From Mycolicibacterium senegalense (GTDB lineage: Bacteria > Actinomycetota > Actinomycetes > Mycobacteriales > Mycobacteriaceae), in the NCBI RefSeq assembly GCF_019645875.1, contig NZ_CP081000.1, forward strand, positions 5,454,417 through 5,518,416: a stretch of 64,000 nt of DNA. Direction: 5' to 3'. Under the pieces are notes generated by a model. It worked only from the letters and a program-made list of their open reading frames with translations. It was not told the origin of the DNA and made no database searches. Positions 8,402 to 17,658 of this stretch are shown here, piece after piece; within the stretch, counting starts at the first letter, position 1; the number at the start of each line of letters is the position of its first letter. The translations under genes were made by a program, and so were the position numbers.

Positions 8402-10720
8402 TCAGCCGTGGGCCGGGGGGTTGGGCCGGTCGGCGTTCTCGTTGCCGCCGTCCTTGCCTGCCTCGCCGCTCGGATTCGGCTGGCCGGGATGAGGATAAGG
8501 CTGATACGGGTACGGCTGGGGCTGTTGCCATCCCGACGGATGCGGCGGCGGGTACCAGTAGCCCTGCTGTTGCTGGGGCGGCTGGTATCCCGGCTGTGCC
8601 GGCGGGGGCGGCCAGCCCGGGGCGTGCCAGCCTGCCGGTGCGCCGTAATCGGGCTGGGTCGAGCCGTTCTGGTTCGACCCGTTCGGCGGCGCGCCGTTGG
8701 TCCCGGCACCGTTGGTCTCCTTGGCCCGCTCGGCGGCCTCTCGGCTGGCGGCGGCGATGGCGGCCTTGAACGCGGGCTCCGGCACCGGCGGCGGCCACGG
8801 CTCGCCGCGCTCGATGGCGATCTCGCCCGGTGTCTTGATCGGCGGCTTGTCCGACGGCACCCGGCCGCCGAAGTCGTCGAACATGGTCAGCCGGGGACGC
8901 TTCTTGACGTCACCGAAGATGGCCTCCAGCTCGGCCCGGTGCAGCGTCTCCTTCTCCAGCAGCTCGCCGGCCAGGGTGTCCAGCACATCGCGGTATTCGG
9001 TGAGGATCTCCCACGCCTCGGTGTGCGCGGCCTCGATGAGCTTGCGCACCTCGTCGTCGATGTCCCGGGCCACCTCGTGGCCGAAGTCGGCCTGGGTACC
9101 CATGGTGCGGCCCAGGAACGGGTCGCCGTGTTCGGTGCCGTAGCGGACAGCACCCAGCTTGGAGCTCATGCCGTATTCGGTGACCATCGCGCGGGCGATC
9201 TTGGTGGCCTGTTCGATGTCGGACACCGCACCTGTGGTGGGCTCGCGGAAGACCAGTTCCTCGGCGGCGCGACCGCCCATCGCGAACACCAGCCGGGCGA
9301 TCATCTCCGAGCGGGTCATCAGACCCTTGTCGTCCTCGGGCACCGCGACGGCGTGGCCGCCGGTGCGTCCGCGGGCCAGGATGGTCACCTTGTAGATCGG
9401 CTCGATGTCGGGCATCGCCCACGCGGCCAGGGTGTGTCCGCCCTCGTGGTAGGCGGTGATCTTCTTTTCCTGCTCACTGATGATGCGACCCTTGCGGCGC
9501 GGGCCACCCACAACCCGGTCGACGGCCTCTTCCAGGGCCGCACCGGTGATGATGGTGCCGTTCTCGCGGGCGGTGAGCAGTGCGGCCTCGTTGATGACGT
9601 TGGCCAGGTCGGCGCCGGACATGCCGACGGTGCGCTTGGCCAGCCCGTCCAGATCCGCATCGGGGGCGATCGGCTTGCCCGCCGAGTGCACCTTGAGCAC
9701 CGCACGCCGGCCGGCCAGATCGGGGTTGGACACCGGGATCTGGCGGTCGAAGCGGCCCGGACGCAGCAACGCCGGGTCGAGGATGTCGGGCCGGTTTGTG
9801 GCGGCGATCAGGATGACGCCCTGGCGGTCGCCGAAGCCGTCCATCTCGACCAGCAGCTGGTTCAGCGTCTGCTCACGCTCGTCGTGGCCGCCGCCCATGC
9901 CGGCGCCGCGCTGGCGGCCGACGGCGTCGATCTCGTCGACGAAGATGATGCACGGGCTGTTCGCCTTGGCCTGCTCGAACATGTCTCGGACGCGGGAGGC
10001 GCCGACACCGACGAACATCTCGACGAAGTCCGAACCGGAGATGGTGAAGAACGGCACGCCGGCCTCACCGGCGACCGCGCGGGCCAGCAGGGTCTTACCG
10101 GTTCCGGGCGGGCCGTAGAGCAGCACACCGCGCGGGATCTTGGCGCCCAGCGCCTGATACCGGCTCGGGTTCTGCAGGAAGTCTTTGATCTCGTAGAGCT
10201 CTTCGACCGCCTCGTCGACACCGGCGACGTCGGCGAACGTGGTCTTGGGCATGTCCTTGCCCAGCTGCTTGGCTTTCGACTTGCCGAAGCCGAAGCCCAT
10301 CCGGCCGCCGCCCTGCATGCGGGAGAACATCACGAACAGGGCGACCAGCAACAGCAGCGGCAGCATGTAGATCAACATCGAACCGAGGAAGCTGCCCTGG
10401 TTGACGGTGGTACCGAACTTGACGTGCTTGGCGTCAAGTTGGTCGACCAGCTTCACCGCATAGCCGGTCGGGTACTTCGTGATGACCTTGTCGCTGTTCT
10501 CGGTCTCTTCCTTGCCGCTCTTCAGATCGAGACGCAGCTGCTGTTCGCGGTCGTCGATCTGGGCGCTGTTGACGTTGTCAGCGTTGATCTGCGCCACCGC
10601 CACCGAGGTGTCGACGGGTTTGTAGCCGCGGGTGTCGTCACTGAAATAGAAAAACGACCAGCCCAGCAGCAGCACGACCGCGATCACGGTCAGCGTACGG
10701 ATCACATTTTTGCGGTTCAT
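8402..10720 (-). CDS. ftsH: ATP-dependent zinc metalloprotease FtsH
   Basis: Membrane-anchored AAA+ protease that degrades damaged or regulatory membrane and cytosolic proteins. The 772-residue chain has two transmembrane segments (about residues 8-26 and 112-132) flanking an extracytoplasmic domain, the Walker A GPPGTGKT (203-210), Walker B with DEID (262-265), the SRH region (ATNRPDILDPALLRPGRFDR) and the zinc site HEGGH (425-429). The C-terminal 120 or so residues are a Pro/Gln/Tyr/Asn-rich disordered tail, typical of mycobacterial FtsH. It is upstream of folE and divergent from the epoxide hydrolase gene. Confidence 0.97.
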   Translation of the reverse strand: MNRKNVIRTLTVIAVVLLLGWSFFYFSDDTRGYKPVDTSVAVAQINADNVNSAQIDDREQQLRLDLKSGKEETENSDKVITKYPTGYAVKLVDQLDAKHVKFGTTVNQGSFLGSMLIYMLPLLLLVALFVMFSRMQGGGRMGFGFGKSKAKQLGKDMPKTTFADVAGVDEAVEELYEIKDFLQNPSRYQALGAKIPRGVLLYGPPGTGKTLLARAVAGEAGVPFFTISGSDFVEMFVGVGASRVRDMFEQAKANSPCIIFVDEIDAVGRQRGAGMGGGHDEREQTLNQLLVEMDGFGDRQGVILIAATNRPDILDPALLRPGRFDRQIPVSNPDLAGRRAVLKVHSAGKPIAPDADLDGLAKRTVGMSGADLANVINEAALLTARENGTIITGAALEEAVDRVVGGPRRKGRIISEQEKKITAYHEGGHTLAAWAMPDIEPIYKVTILARGRTGGHAVAVPEDDKGLMTRSEMIARLVFAMGGRAAEELVFREPTTGAVSDIEQATKIARAMVTEYGMSSKLGAVRYGTEHGDPFLGRTMGTQADFGHEVARDIDDEVRKLIEAAHTEAWEILTEYRDVLDTLAGELLEKETLHRAELEAIFGDVKKRPRLTMFDDFGGRVPSDKPPIKTPGEIAIERGEPWPPPVPEPAFKAAIAAASREAAERAKETNGAGTNGAPPNGSNQNGSTQPDYGAPAGWHAPGWPPPPAQPGYQPPQQQQGYWYPPPHPSGWQQPQPYPYQPYPHPGQPNPSGEAGKDGGNENADRPNPPAHG

Positions 10721-10842
10721 CGATCACTCGGCCGAGTTCGGCCCGGTCCTTCCAACGTGCGCAGTTGAGACATTCAAGGCTACCGCTAGACCAACGTCCG
10801 GCAGTTCCCGACGGTATCTAGCCGACTGCGGGCGGCCTGTGC

Positions 10843-11778
10843 TTGGGTGAGATCGTGCTCACACCAACCGAACGGTTAGTAGATACCAATGGCGTGACCC
10901 TGAAGGTGCTCGAGGCGGGTGAGCGCGGAAATCCGGTGGCGGTGCTGACCCACGGATTCCCGGAGCTCGCTTATTCGTGGCGCCATCAGATCCCGGTCCT
11001 GGCCGACGCCGGCTATCACGTTCTGGCCCCGGACCAGCGCGGATACGGGGGCTCGTCGCGGCCGGAGGGCATCGAGGCCTACAACATCGTGGAGTTGACC
11101 GCCGACATCGCGGGGTTGCTCGATGATGTCGACGCCGAACAGGCGATCCTCATCGGTCACGACTGGGGCTCGCCCGTCGCCACCAACTTTCCGTTGTTCT
11201 TCCCGGACCGGGTCCGCGCGGTGGCCGCCCTCAGCGTGCCTCCGGTGCCGCGGGCGCCCGGGCCGCCGACGCAGATCTGGCGCAGGATCTTCGGCGACAA
11301 CTACTTCTACATCCTGCATTTCCAGGAGCCCGGGGTGGCGGACGCGCAACTCGGCGCCGACCCTCGGCACTCGCTGCGGCGCTCGCTGGCGATGCAGGGA
11401 ATCGGTGAACCGCTCGAAACCTTGGCCGACCAGCCTCTGCCCCCGCTGCCGGACTGGATCAGCGCCGACGAGTTCGAGCACTACGTGGAGGCGTTCACCG
11501 AGAACGGATTCACCGGTCCGCTGAACTGGTACCGCAACTTCGACCGGAACTGGGAGCTGACCGAGAGCACTCCCGCATCGACCATCACGGCGCCGGTGCT
11601 CTTCCTGGCCGGCACCGCCGATCCGGTGTTGAGTTTCACCCCGCGCGACCGCGTGGGTGACGTGGCCACCGGCGACTACCGCGAAGTGCTGATCGAGGGC
11701 GCCGGCCACTGGCTTCAGCAGGAACGGCCCGATGAGGTGAACAAGGTGCTGTTGGAGTTCCTGGGAGGTCTGAAGTGA
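10843..11778 (+). CDS. ephA: Alpha/beta-fold epoxide hydrolase (EphA type)
   Basis: Hydrolyses epoxides to diols by an Asp-ester mechanism. The 311-residue protein has the oxyanion motif HGFPE, the nucleophile motif GHDWG (Asp of HDW), the cap-domain tyrosines (for example in LNWYRNFDRNWE), a general acid in GTADPVL and the catalytic His in GAGHWLQQE. It closely resembles M. tuberculosis EphA in order of motifs. TTG 10843 is the longest start; GTG 10855 is also possible. Its stop overlaps the next start (GTGA), so it is coupled to the monooxygenase and dehydrogenase downstream. Confidence 0.88.
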   Translation: MGEIVLTPTERLVDTNGVTLKVLEAGERGNPVAVLTHGFPELAYSWRHQIPVLADAGYHVLAPDQRGYGGSSRPEGIEAYNIVELTADIAGLLDDVDAEQAILIGHDWGSPVATNFPLFFPDRVRAVAALSVPPVPRAPGPPTQIWRRIFGDNYFYILHFQEPGVADAQLGADPRHSLRRSLAMQGIGEPLETLADQPLPPLPDWISADEFEHYVEAFTENGFTGPLNWYRNFDRNWELTESTPASTITAPVLFLAGTADPVLSFTPRDRVGDVATGDYREVLIEGAGHWLQQERPDEVNKVLLEFLGGLK

Positions 11779-12959
11779 GTCCGTTGAACTTCGGCGTGTT
11801 CATCACGCCGTTCCACCCGGTCGGCCAATCCCCCACCACCGCACTGCAATACGACATGGACCGGGTCGAGGCGCTGGACCGGCTGGGTTACGACGAGGCC
11901 TGGTTCGGCGAACACCATTCCGGCGGTTACGAACTCATCGCCTGCCCCGAGGTGTTCATCGCCGCCGCGGCCGAACGGACCAAACACATCCGGTTGGGCA
12001 CCGGCGTGGTGTCGCTGCCGTACCACCACCCGCTCATGGTGGCCGACCGGTGGGTGCTGCTCGACCACCTCACCCGCGGGCGCGTGATGTTCGGGACGGG
12101 GCCGGGCGCGCTGCCGTCGGATGCCTACATGATGGGCATCGACCCGGTGGATCAGCGGCCCATGATGCAGGAATCGCTGGAGGCCATCCTGGCCCTGTTC
12201 CGCGCCGCTCCCGATGAGCGGATCAACCGCAAGACCGACTGGTTCACCCTGCGCGATGCCGCCCTGCACATCCGCCCCTACACCTGGCCGTATCCCGAGA
12301 TATCAACCGCGGCAATGGTTTCCCCGTCCGGGCCGAGACTGGCCGGGGCGTTGGGCACCTCGTTGCTGTCGTTGTCGATGTCGGTGCCCGGCGGCTATGC
12401 GGCCATCGAGACCACCTGGGACACGGTGCGCGATCAGGCCGCCAAATCCGGCCGGGACGAGCCGGACCGGCAGAACTGGCGGGTGCTGGGCGTCATCCAC
12501 CTCGCCGACACCCGCGAGCAGGCCATCGAGGACTGCACCTACGGCCTGCAGGATTTCGCCAACTACTTCGGCGCCGCCGGATTCGTACCGCTGTCGGAGA
12601 AAACAGAGGACACCGGCTCCGCGTACGAGTTCGTGGAAAACTATGCCTCCAAGGGCAACTGCTGCATCGGGACCACGGACGACGCGATCGCCTACATCCA
12701 GGACCTGCTGGACCGCTCCGGCGGTTTCGGCACCTTCCTGCTCCTGGGCCACGACTGGGCGCCGCCGGCGGCCACCTTCCACTCCTACGAACTGTTCGCC
12801 CGCGAGGTGATCCCGCATTTCAAGGGGCAACTCACCGCGGCCCGGGCCTCGCACGAATGGGCCAAAGGCATGCGCGATCAATTGCTCGGCCGGGCCGGGC
12901 AGGCCATCGTCAACGCGATCACCGAGGCCGCCACCGAGGACGCCGAGGGCAAGAGCTGA
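11775..12959 (+). CDS. LLM-class flavin-dependent monooxygenase (Rv3618 type)
   Basis: A 394-residue luciferase-like TIM-barrel oxidoreductase. Seen: the N-terminal NFGVFITPFHPVG, YDEAWFGEHHSGGYE with the conserved EHH, IRLGTGVVSLPYHHPLMVAD, and TRGRVMFGTGPGALPSD, the pattern of limonene-monooxygenase-like enzymes that use reduced FMN or F420. Start GTG 11775 overlaps the epoxide hydrolase stop. Coupling of a monooxygenase (could form an epoxide) with an epoxide hydrolase and an alcohol dehydrogenase suggests a short oxidative pathway for a terpenoid or lipid; that is inference. Confidence 0.85.
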   Translation: MSPLNFGVFITPFHPVGQSPTTALQYDMDRVEALDRLGYDEAWFGEHHSGGYELIACPEVFIAAAAERTKHIRLGTGVVSLPYHHPLMVADRWVLLDHLTRGRVMFGTGPGALPSDAYMMGIDPVDQRPMMQESLEAILALFRAAPDERINRKTDWFTLRDAALHIRPYTWPYPEISTAAMVSPSGPRLAGALGTSLLSLSMSVPGGYAAIETTWDTVRDQAAKSGRDEPDRQNWRVLGVIHLADTREQAIEDCTYGLQDFANYFGAAGFVPLSEKTEDTGSAYEFVENYASKGNCCIGTTDDAIAYIQDLLDRSGGFGTFLLLGHDWAPPAATFHSYELFAREVIPHFKGQLTAARASHEWAKGMRDQLLGRAGQAIVNAITEAATEDAEGKS

Positions 12960-13969
12960 TGCGCGCCGCAGTCCTGCGCGAGGGACGCATGATCGTCCGC
13001 GATGACGTACCCGAACCGGTGCCCGGTCCCGGCCAGGTGCTGGTCGAGGTGAAAGCCTGCGGGATCTGCGGCTCGGACCTACATTTCGCCGCGCACGGTG
13101 CCGACATGCTGGCGGCCGGTGCCGACATGGAGGGCGTGCCCGACCTGGACATCGACCTGGCCGGTGATGTCTACATGGGCCACGAGTTCAGCGCCGAGAT
13201 CCTCGATGCCGGACCGGGAACCGAGGCTCCCGCCGCCGGGAGCCTGGTGACCTCGGTACCGGTGCTGATCTCCGGCGACAGCATCTCCCCGATCGTGTAC
13301 AGCAACACCACCGTCGGCGGCTACGCCGAGAAGATGTTGTTGTCGGCGCCACTACTGCTGCCGGTTCCCAACGGGCTGAGTGCCGAGCACGCCGCCCTGA
13401 CCGAGCCGATGGCCGTGGGACTGCACGCGGTCAACGCGTCGCGCATCGAGCCCGGCGAGGCCGCACTCGTCGTCGGCTGCGGCCCCGTCGGCATCGCCAT
13501 CATCGCGGCGCTGAACCTGCGGGGCGTGGAAACCATTGTGGCGTCGGACTTCTCGGCTACCCGCCGCGCGCTCGCCGCCACCATGGGCGCCCACACCACC
13601 CTGGATCCAGCCGTCGACTCACCGTTCCATCAGTGCCGGCCCGCGGTGGTGTTCGAGGCGGTCGGCGCCCCGGGGATCATCGACGACGTACTGCGTCGCG
13701 CACCGGCGGGCGCGCGCCTGGTGGTGGCCGGGGTCTGCATGCAGCCCGATACCGTGCACCCGTTCTACGCGATCACCAAGCAGATCAACATCCAGTTCGT
13801 CTTCGGCTACGACCCGGGTGAATTCGCGGCCTCGCTGCGCGCCATCGCCGAAGGCGAGATCGACGTGGCGCCGATGATCACCGGGACGGTGGGCCTCGAC
13901 GGGGTGGCTACCGCGTTCGACGAACTCGGCTCGCCCGAGGAGCACTGCAAAGTCCTGGTGACACCGTGA
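12959..13969 (+). CDS. Zinc-binding medium-chain alcohol dehydrogenase
   Basis: A 336-residue MDR-family NAD(P)-dependent dehydrogenase. The catalytic zinc residues are visible in KACGICGSDLHF (Cys) and MGHEFSAEI (His-Glu), with a further Glu in LTEPMAVGLHAV; the cofactor loop is VVGCGPVGIAII. The four-cysteine structural zinc lobe of classical ADHs is absent. ATG 12959 overlaps the monooxygenase stop (TGATG), so the two are coupled. Substrate unknown; context suggests the diol or alcohol made by the two upstream enzymes. Confidence 0.85.
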   Translation: MRAAVLREGRMIVRDDVPEPVPGPGQVLVEVKACGICGSDLHFAAHGADMLAAGADMEGVPDLDIDLAGDVYMGHEFSAEILDAGPGTEAPAAGSLVTSVPVLISGDSISPIVYSNTTVGGYAEKMLLSAPLLLPVPNGLSAEHAALTEPMAVGLHAVNASRIEPGEAALVVGCGPVGIAIIAALNLRGVETIVASDFSATRRALAATMGAHTTLDPAVDSPFHQCRPAVVFEAVGAPGIIDDVLRRAPAGARLVVAGVCMQPDTVHPFYAITKQINIQFVFGYDPGEFAASLRAIAEGEIDVAPMITGTVGLDGVATAFDELGSPEEHCKVLVTP

Positions 13970-13977
13970 CGTCCCGG

Positions 13978-13983
13978 TAGGGT
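13978..13983 (+). promoter_or_regulatory. Probable -10 element for the SIMPL lipoprotein gene (leaderless)
   Basis: TAGGGT fits the mycobacterial TANNNT -10 and ends 6 bases before ATG 13990, so transcription would start at or next to the A of the start codon. No Shine-Dalgarno sequence is present, which agrees with a leaderless message. Confidence 0.5.
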
Positions 13984-13989
13984 GCGGTC

Positions 13990-14715
13990 ATGCCGATCGC
14001 TGGGAATGCGAAATTGCGGATCTTCGGCGTCGCCGCAGCGGGACTGATCGCCGTCAGCACCAGTGCGTGCGATACCACCTCGGGCCCCGCCGCGGGCGCG
14101 CCGGGCGGAGCCCGGCAGGTGACTGTCGTCGGCTCCGGTCACGTGCAAGGGGTCCCGGACACCCTGACCGCGGAGGTGGCGATGGAGTTCACCGCCCCCG
14201 ACGTCTCGGGTGCACTCAATCAGTCCAGCCAGCGCCAGCAGGCCGTGATCGATGCGTTGGTCGGGTCGGGCCTGGACCGCAAGGACATCAGCACCACACA
14301 GGTCAGCGTGCAACCGCAATTCACCGACACCACCATCTCGGGCTATCGGGCCAGCAACGCGATCAAGGTCAAGATCCGTGACACCGCCAAGGCGTCGCAG
14401 ACCCTGGCCTTGATCGCGAGCACCGGCGGTGACGCCACGCGCATCAACTCGGTCGACTACTCGATCGAGGACGATTCGGACCTGGTGCGCGACGCCCGGG
14501 CCCGGGCGTTCGACGACGCGAAGAACCGCGCCGAGCAGTACGCCGGGTTGTCCGGACTGGACCTGGGCAAGGTGATCTCGATTTCCGAGCAGTCCGGTGG
14601 CTCGACTCCGCCCCCGCCGACCCCCATGCCGCGTGCCGCGATGCAGGCCGTTCCACTGGAACCCGGTCAGCAGACGGTGGACTTCTCCGTGACGGTGGTC
14701 TGGGAGCTGACCTAG
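13990..14715 (+). CDS. SIMPL-domain (DUF541) exported protein, probable lipoprotein
   Basis: A 241-residue protein with a signal peptide ending in STSACD; the Cys at residue 27 could be lipidated although the lipobox lacks a Leu at -3. The rest is a SIMPL/DUF541 domain (VTVVGSGHVQGVPDTLTAEV, TTQVSVQPQFTD, ARARAFDDAKNRAEQYAGLS), a family of periplasmic or surface proteins of unclear biochemical role. A Pro-rich linker precedes the last strand. It is separated from the upstream dehydrogenase by 20 bases but has its own -10 element. Confidence 0.82.
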   Translation: MPIAGNAKLRIFGVAAAGLIAVSTSACDTTSGPAAGAPGGARQVTVVGSGHVQGVPDTLTAEVAMEFTAPDVSGALNQSSQRQQAVIDALVGSGLDRKDISTTQVSVQPQFTDTTISGYRASNAIKVKIRDTAKASQTLALIASTGGDATRINSVDYSIEDDSDLVRDARARAFDDAKNRAEQYAGLSGLDLGKVISISEQSGGSTPPPPTPMPRAAMQAVPLEPGQQTVDFSVTVVWELT

Positions 14716-14786
14716 GCAGTGCCCGTTGACTTTGAAACCACGCACACCGCTACCCGCAAAAAGCCTGCGTCAGCTCCAAGTCAACG
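14703..14786 (+). other. Possible H-type RNA pseudoknot between convergent genes
   Basis: Two fully Watson-Crick 9-base pairs are interleaved: 14703-14711 (GGAGCTGAC) with 14769-14777, and 14724-14732 (CGTTGACTT) with 14778-14786. The two 3' strands are adjacent, so the helices could stack. The first strand overlaps the end and stop codon region of the SIMPL gene. No U-tract follows. It may act as a bidirectional transcription end or protect the 3' end; this is inference. Confidence 0.4.
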
Positions 14787-14798
14787 AGAAGTTCCAAT

Positions 14799-17015
14799 TC
14801 AGCCGGCGGGCGCGATGTCGACGGGTATGCCGTTGAGCACCGCGGTGCCCGACAGCGGATCCAGATGGGTGCCGTCGTTGAGTTGGTTGACATTCGCACC
14901 GGGATGGCCGGCCGCCAAGCGCTGACCGGTGCCCTCACGGTCATGGCCCCAGCCTTGGGGTAGCGAGACAACGCCGCGCCGCATGCCGTCGTTCACCTCG
15001 ATCGGGGCCAGCAGTTCGCCGCCGGGACCCTTGACCACCGCGATGTCGGTGAGCCCCAGGTCGGCGGCGTCGTCGGGGTGGATCTGCAGCGTGCACCGGT
15101 TCGAGCCGCCGGACAGGGCAGGCAGGTTGTGCATCCAGCTGTTGTTCGACCGCAGGTGGCGCCGCCCGATCAGCAGGAACCCGCCCGCCGCCCGGTCGAG
15201 TGCCTCACGCAGCCGCGCCACATCGGCGACGATCGGCTCCGGCGCGAGTTCGATCCGCCCGCTTGGGGTTCGCAGGATCTCGGGGATCCGCGGCTGCAGC
15301 GGTCCGAGGTCGATGCCGTGCGGGTCGGCCTTCAGCCGCTCCATGGTGAGCCCGTCGGGCTTGGCGCCGAAGGCATCTCCGTAGGGACCGATCCGCAGCA
15401 TCATGTCGAGGCGGCGTTCATAGCCGGGCCCGTCGCACAGCATCGCGGTGAGCTCGTCGACGTTGCGGCCCGCCACGGGCGAATCGGGGTTGGCGGTCTC
15501 CTTCGCCAGTGTCGTGGCGATCACCTGGGCGTCGACCAGCGCGGGATCACCGTCGTATCCGACGCCGTAGAGGATCAGGGCGAGCCGGGAAAGGATCTCG
15601 GGCTCGTCGGGCCTGGCGTCGAGCGGCAGCGCGGGCGACGAGTACCGCACGTTGTTGCGTACCGCGAGGTTGTTCAGCGCGACGTCGAAGTGGGCGCTCT
15701 GCGAGGGCGGGGGCGGCGGCAGGATCACGTCGGCGTGCCGCGTCGTCTCGTTGAGGTAGGGGTCGATGCTCAGCATGAAATCGACGCTGTCCAGTGCCTT
15801 GTCGAGGCGGTCGCCGTCGGGCGCGGACAACACCGGGTTACCGGCGATGGTGATCATGGCCTTGATCTGCCCCGCGCCGGCGGTGTCGATCTCCTCGGCG
15901 AGGGCGGCAGCCGGCAGCTCGGAGAGCACTTCGGGATAGCCCGAGACCCGGCTGGCCCAGCGCCCGGTCGTGAAGCCGCGCCCGGGTTTCGGCGGGCGCG
16001 GTGCGGGCGCGGCGGCGCCGAGCGCGAACATCGCCCCGCCCGGGCGGTCGAGATTGCCGGTCAGCACGTTGATCACATCGACCAGCCAACTGCCGACGGT
16101 GCCGAACTCGACCGTCGACGTGCCGATGCGGCCGTAGACGGCCGCCGTCGGCGCCGCCGCGAGTTCGCGAGCCAGTTCCCGGATCTCCTCGGCGCCCACT
16201 CCGCAGGCCGCCTCCACGGCCTCGGGCGAGAACTCGTCGGCGAGGGTGCGGACCTCCTCGACACCGGTGACGTGCTCGCTGAGCCGGCCGAGGTCGACGA
16301 GACCCTCGGCGAACAGCACGTGCACGATCGCGAACAGCAGTGCCGCGTCGGTGCCGGGTCGCGGCGCGAGGTGCCGGTCGGCGAGTTTGGCCGTCTGGGT
16401 GCGGGCCGGATCGATGACGACGAGCTTGCCGCCCCGCTTGCGCAATGCGCGCAGCTTGCCCGGGAAGTCGGCGGCGGTGGCCAGGCTGCCGTTGGACACC
16501 ATCGGATTCGCGCCGATGACGACCAGGTAGTCGGTGCGATCGAGGTCGGGCACGGTGAAGGCGACCGGGCTGCCGAACATCAGGCCCAGGGCGACGTGCT
16601 TGGGCATCTGGTCGAGGGTGCTGGCGCTGAACACCTGGCGGGTGCCCAGGCCCTTGATGATCAGCGGTGCGTACAGGCTGCCGGCGATGGTGTGGGCATT
16701 CGGGTTGCCGAGGTACACCCCGACCGAGGCGCCGCCGTGTTCGGCGATCACCGCACCGAGGCGCTGGGCGATGACGCCGTAGGCCTCGTCCCAGGTGGCC
16801 TCGGTCAGCGCGCCGTCGCGCCGGATCAGTGGCTGTGCCAGGCGGTCGGGATCGTTGTCGAGTTCGCCGAAGCTGGCGCCTTTCGGGCAGATGAAGCCGG
16901 CGCTGAACACGTCGTCGTGGTCGCCGCGCGCGCCGGTCACCCGACCGTCGGAGATGGTGAGCGTGAGGCCACAGGTGGCCTCGCAGAAGGGGCAGATCCG
17001 CAGGGCTGTGCTCAT
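14799..17015 (-). CDS. Molybdopterin-dependent oxidoreductase, formate dehydrogenase/BisC-like
   Basis: A 738-residue DMSO-reductase-superfamily enzyme. The N-terminus has the [4Fe-4S] site C8-x2-C11-x3-C15 with the fourth Cys in GFICPKG; then typical molybdopterin segments LVVIGANPMVSNGS, KLVVIDPARTQTAKLAD, YLNETTRHADVILPP and a C-terminal molydopterin-binding barrel (LRSNNSWMHNLP, VSLPQGWGHDR). In place of the Sec/Cys ligand loop of formate dehydrogenases I see SASTLDQMPK, so the molybdenum ligand is unclear. No partner subunits are adjacent; substrate unknown. Convergent with the SIMPL gene; hpt ends 20 bases upstream. Confidence 0.85.
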   Translation of the reverse strand: MSTALRICPFCEATCGLTLTISDGRVTGARGDHDDVFSAGFICPKGASFGELDNDPDRLAQPLIRRDGALTEATWDEAYGVIAQRLGAVIAEHGGASVGVYLGNPNAHTIAGSLYAPLIIKGLGTRQVFSASTLDQMPKHVALGLMFGSPVAFTVPDLDRTDYLVVIGANPMVSNGSLATAADFPGKLRALRKRGGKLVVIDPARTQTAKLADRHLAPRPGTDAALLFAIVHVLFAEGLVDLGRLSEHVTGVEEVRTLADEFSPEAVEAACGVGAEEIRELARELAAAPTAAVYGRIGTSTVEFGTVGSWLVDVINVLTGNLDRPGGAMFALGAAAPAPRPPKPGRGFTTGRWASRVSGYPEVLSELPAAALAEEIDTAGAGQIKAMITIAGNPVLSAPDGDRLDKALDSVDFMLSIDPYLNETTRHADVILPPPPPSQSAHFDVALNNLAVRNNVRYSSPALPLDARPDEPEILSRLALILYGVGYDGDPALVDAQVIATTLAKETANPDSPVAGRNVDELTAMLCDGPGYERRLDMMLRIGPYGDAFGAKPDGLTMERLKADPHGIDLGPLQPRIPEILRTPSGRIELAPEPIVADVARLREALDRAAGGFLLIGRRHLRSNNSWMHNLPALSGGSNRCTLQIHPDDAADLGLTDIAVVKGPGGELLAPIEVNDGMRRGVVSLPQGWGHDREGTGQRLAAGHPGANVNQLNDGTHLDPLSGTAVLNGIPVDIAPAG

Positions 17016-17034
17016 GCCACGAATTCTGCGCCGA

Positions 17035-17649
17035 TCAGGTGGCTGAGTACACCTTTGGTTCGAGCGTGCCGATGTAGGGCAGGTCGCGGTAACGCTCGGC
17101 GAAGTCCAGGCCGTAGCCGACGACGAACTCGTTGGGAATGTCGAAACCCACGTAGGCGACGTCGAGTTCGGTCTTGACGGCCTCGGGCTTGCGCAGCAGC
17201 GTGCAGACCCGCAGCGAGCGCGGGTGGCGGGTGGCCAGGTTGCGCAGCAACCAGGACAGGGTGAGACCGGAGTCGATGATGTCCTCGACGATCAGCACAT
17301 CGCGGTCGTTGATGTCGCGGTCGAGGTCTTTGAGGATGCGCACCACACCCGAGGACGAGGTGGACGAGCCGTAGGAGCTGACCGCCATGAACTCCAACTG
17401 GGTGGGCAGCGGGATGGTCCGCGCCAGGTCGGTGACGAACATGACCGCGCCCTTGAGCACGGTGACCAGAAGCAGGTCGTCGTTACCCAGATTGTCTCGA
17501 TACTGCTCGGCGATCATCTCGGCGAGTTCGACGGTGCGGGTCCGGATCTGCTCCTCGGACAACAGCACCGATTTGATGTCTCCCGCGTACAGCTCGGCAG
17601 AGTCGACAGCCACTGCAACAGCGTGCCATGCGAGGCGGCCGCATTCCAA
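17035..17649 (-). CDS. hpt: Hypoxanthine phosphoribosyltransferase
   Basis: Purine salvage: forms IMP/GMP from hypoxanthine or guanine and PRPP. The product has the PRPP loop VLIVEDIIDSGLTLSW, the flexible-loop region MAVSSYGSSTSSSG, TVLKGAVMFVTDL and VGYGLDFAERYRDLPYIG. Usual length is about 185-215 residues. ATG 17649 gives 204 residues; GTG 17613 (12 codons in) is an alternative start, and neither has a strong Shine-Dalgarno. It follows tilS by 9 bases, the common tilS-hpt pair. Confidence 0.94.
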   Translation of the reverse strand: MECGRLAWHAVAVAVDSAELYAGDIKSVLLSEEQIRTRTVELAEMIAEQYRDNLGNDDLLLVTVLKGAVMFVTDLARTIPLPTQLEFMAVSSYGSSTSSSGVVRILKDLDRDINDRDVLIVEDIIDSGLTLSWLLRNLATRHPRSLRVCTLLRKPEAVKTELDVAYVGFDIPNEFVVGYGLDFAERYRDLPYIGTLEPKVYSAT

Positions 17650-17658
17650 CGCGGATCG

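Noticed and set aside
8279..10768. Very long open frame on the plus strand antisense to ftsH
   Set aside because: It mirrors ftsH codons in a GC-rich frame, has no recognisable domain and runs past both ends of a certain gene.
15078..17177. 700-codon open frame on the plus strand across the molybdopterin enzyme
   Set aside because: Antisense shadow; composition is Gly/Arg/Gln/Val-rich without domains, while the minus strand has clear motifs.
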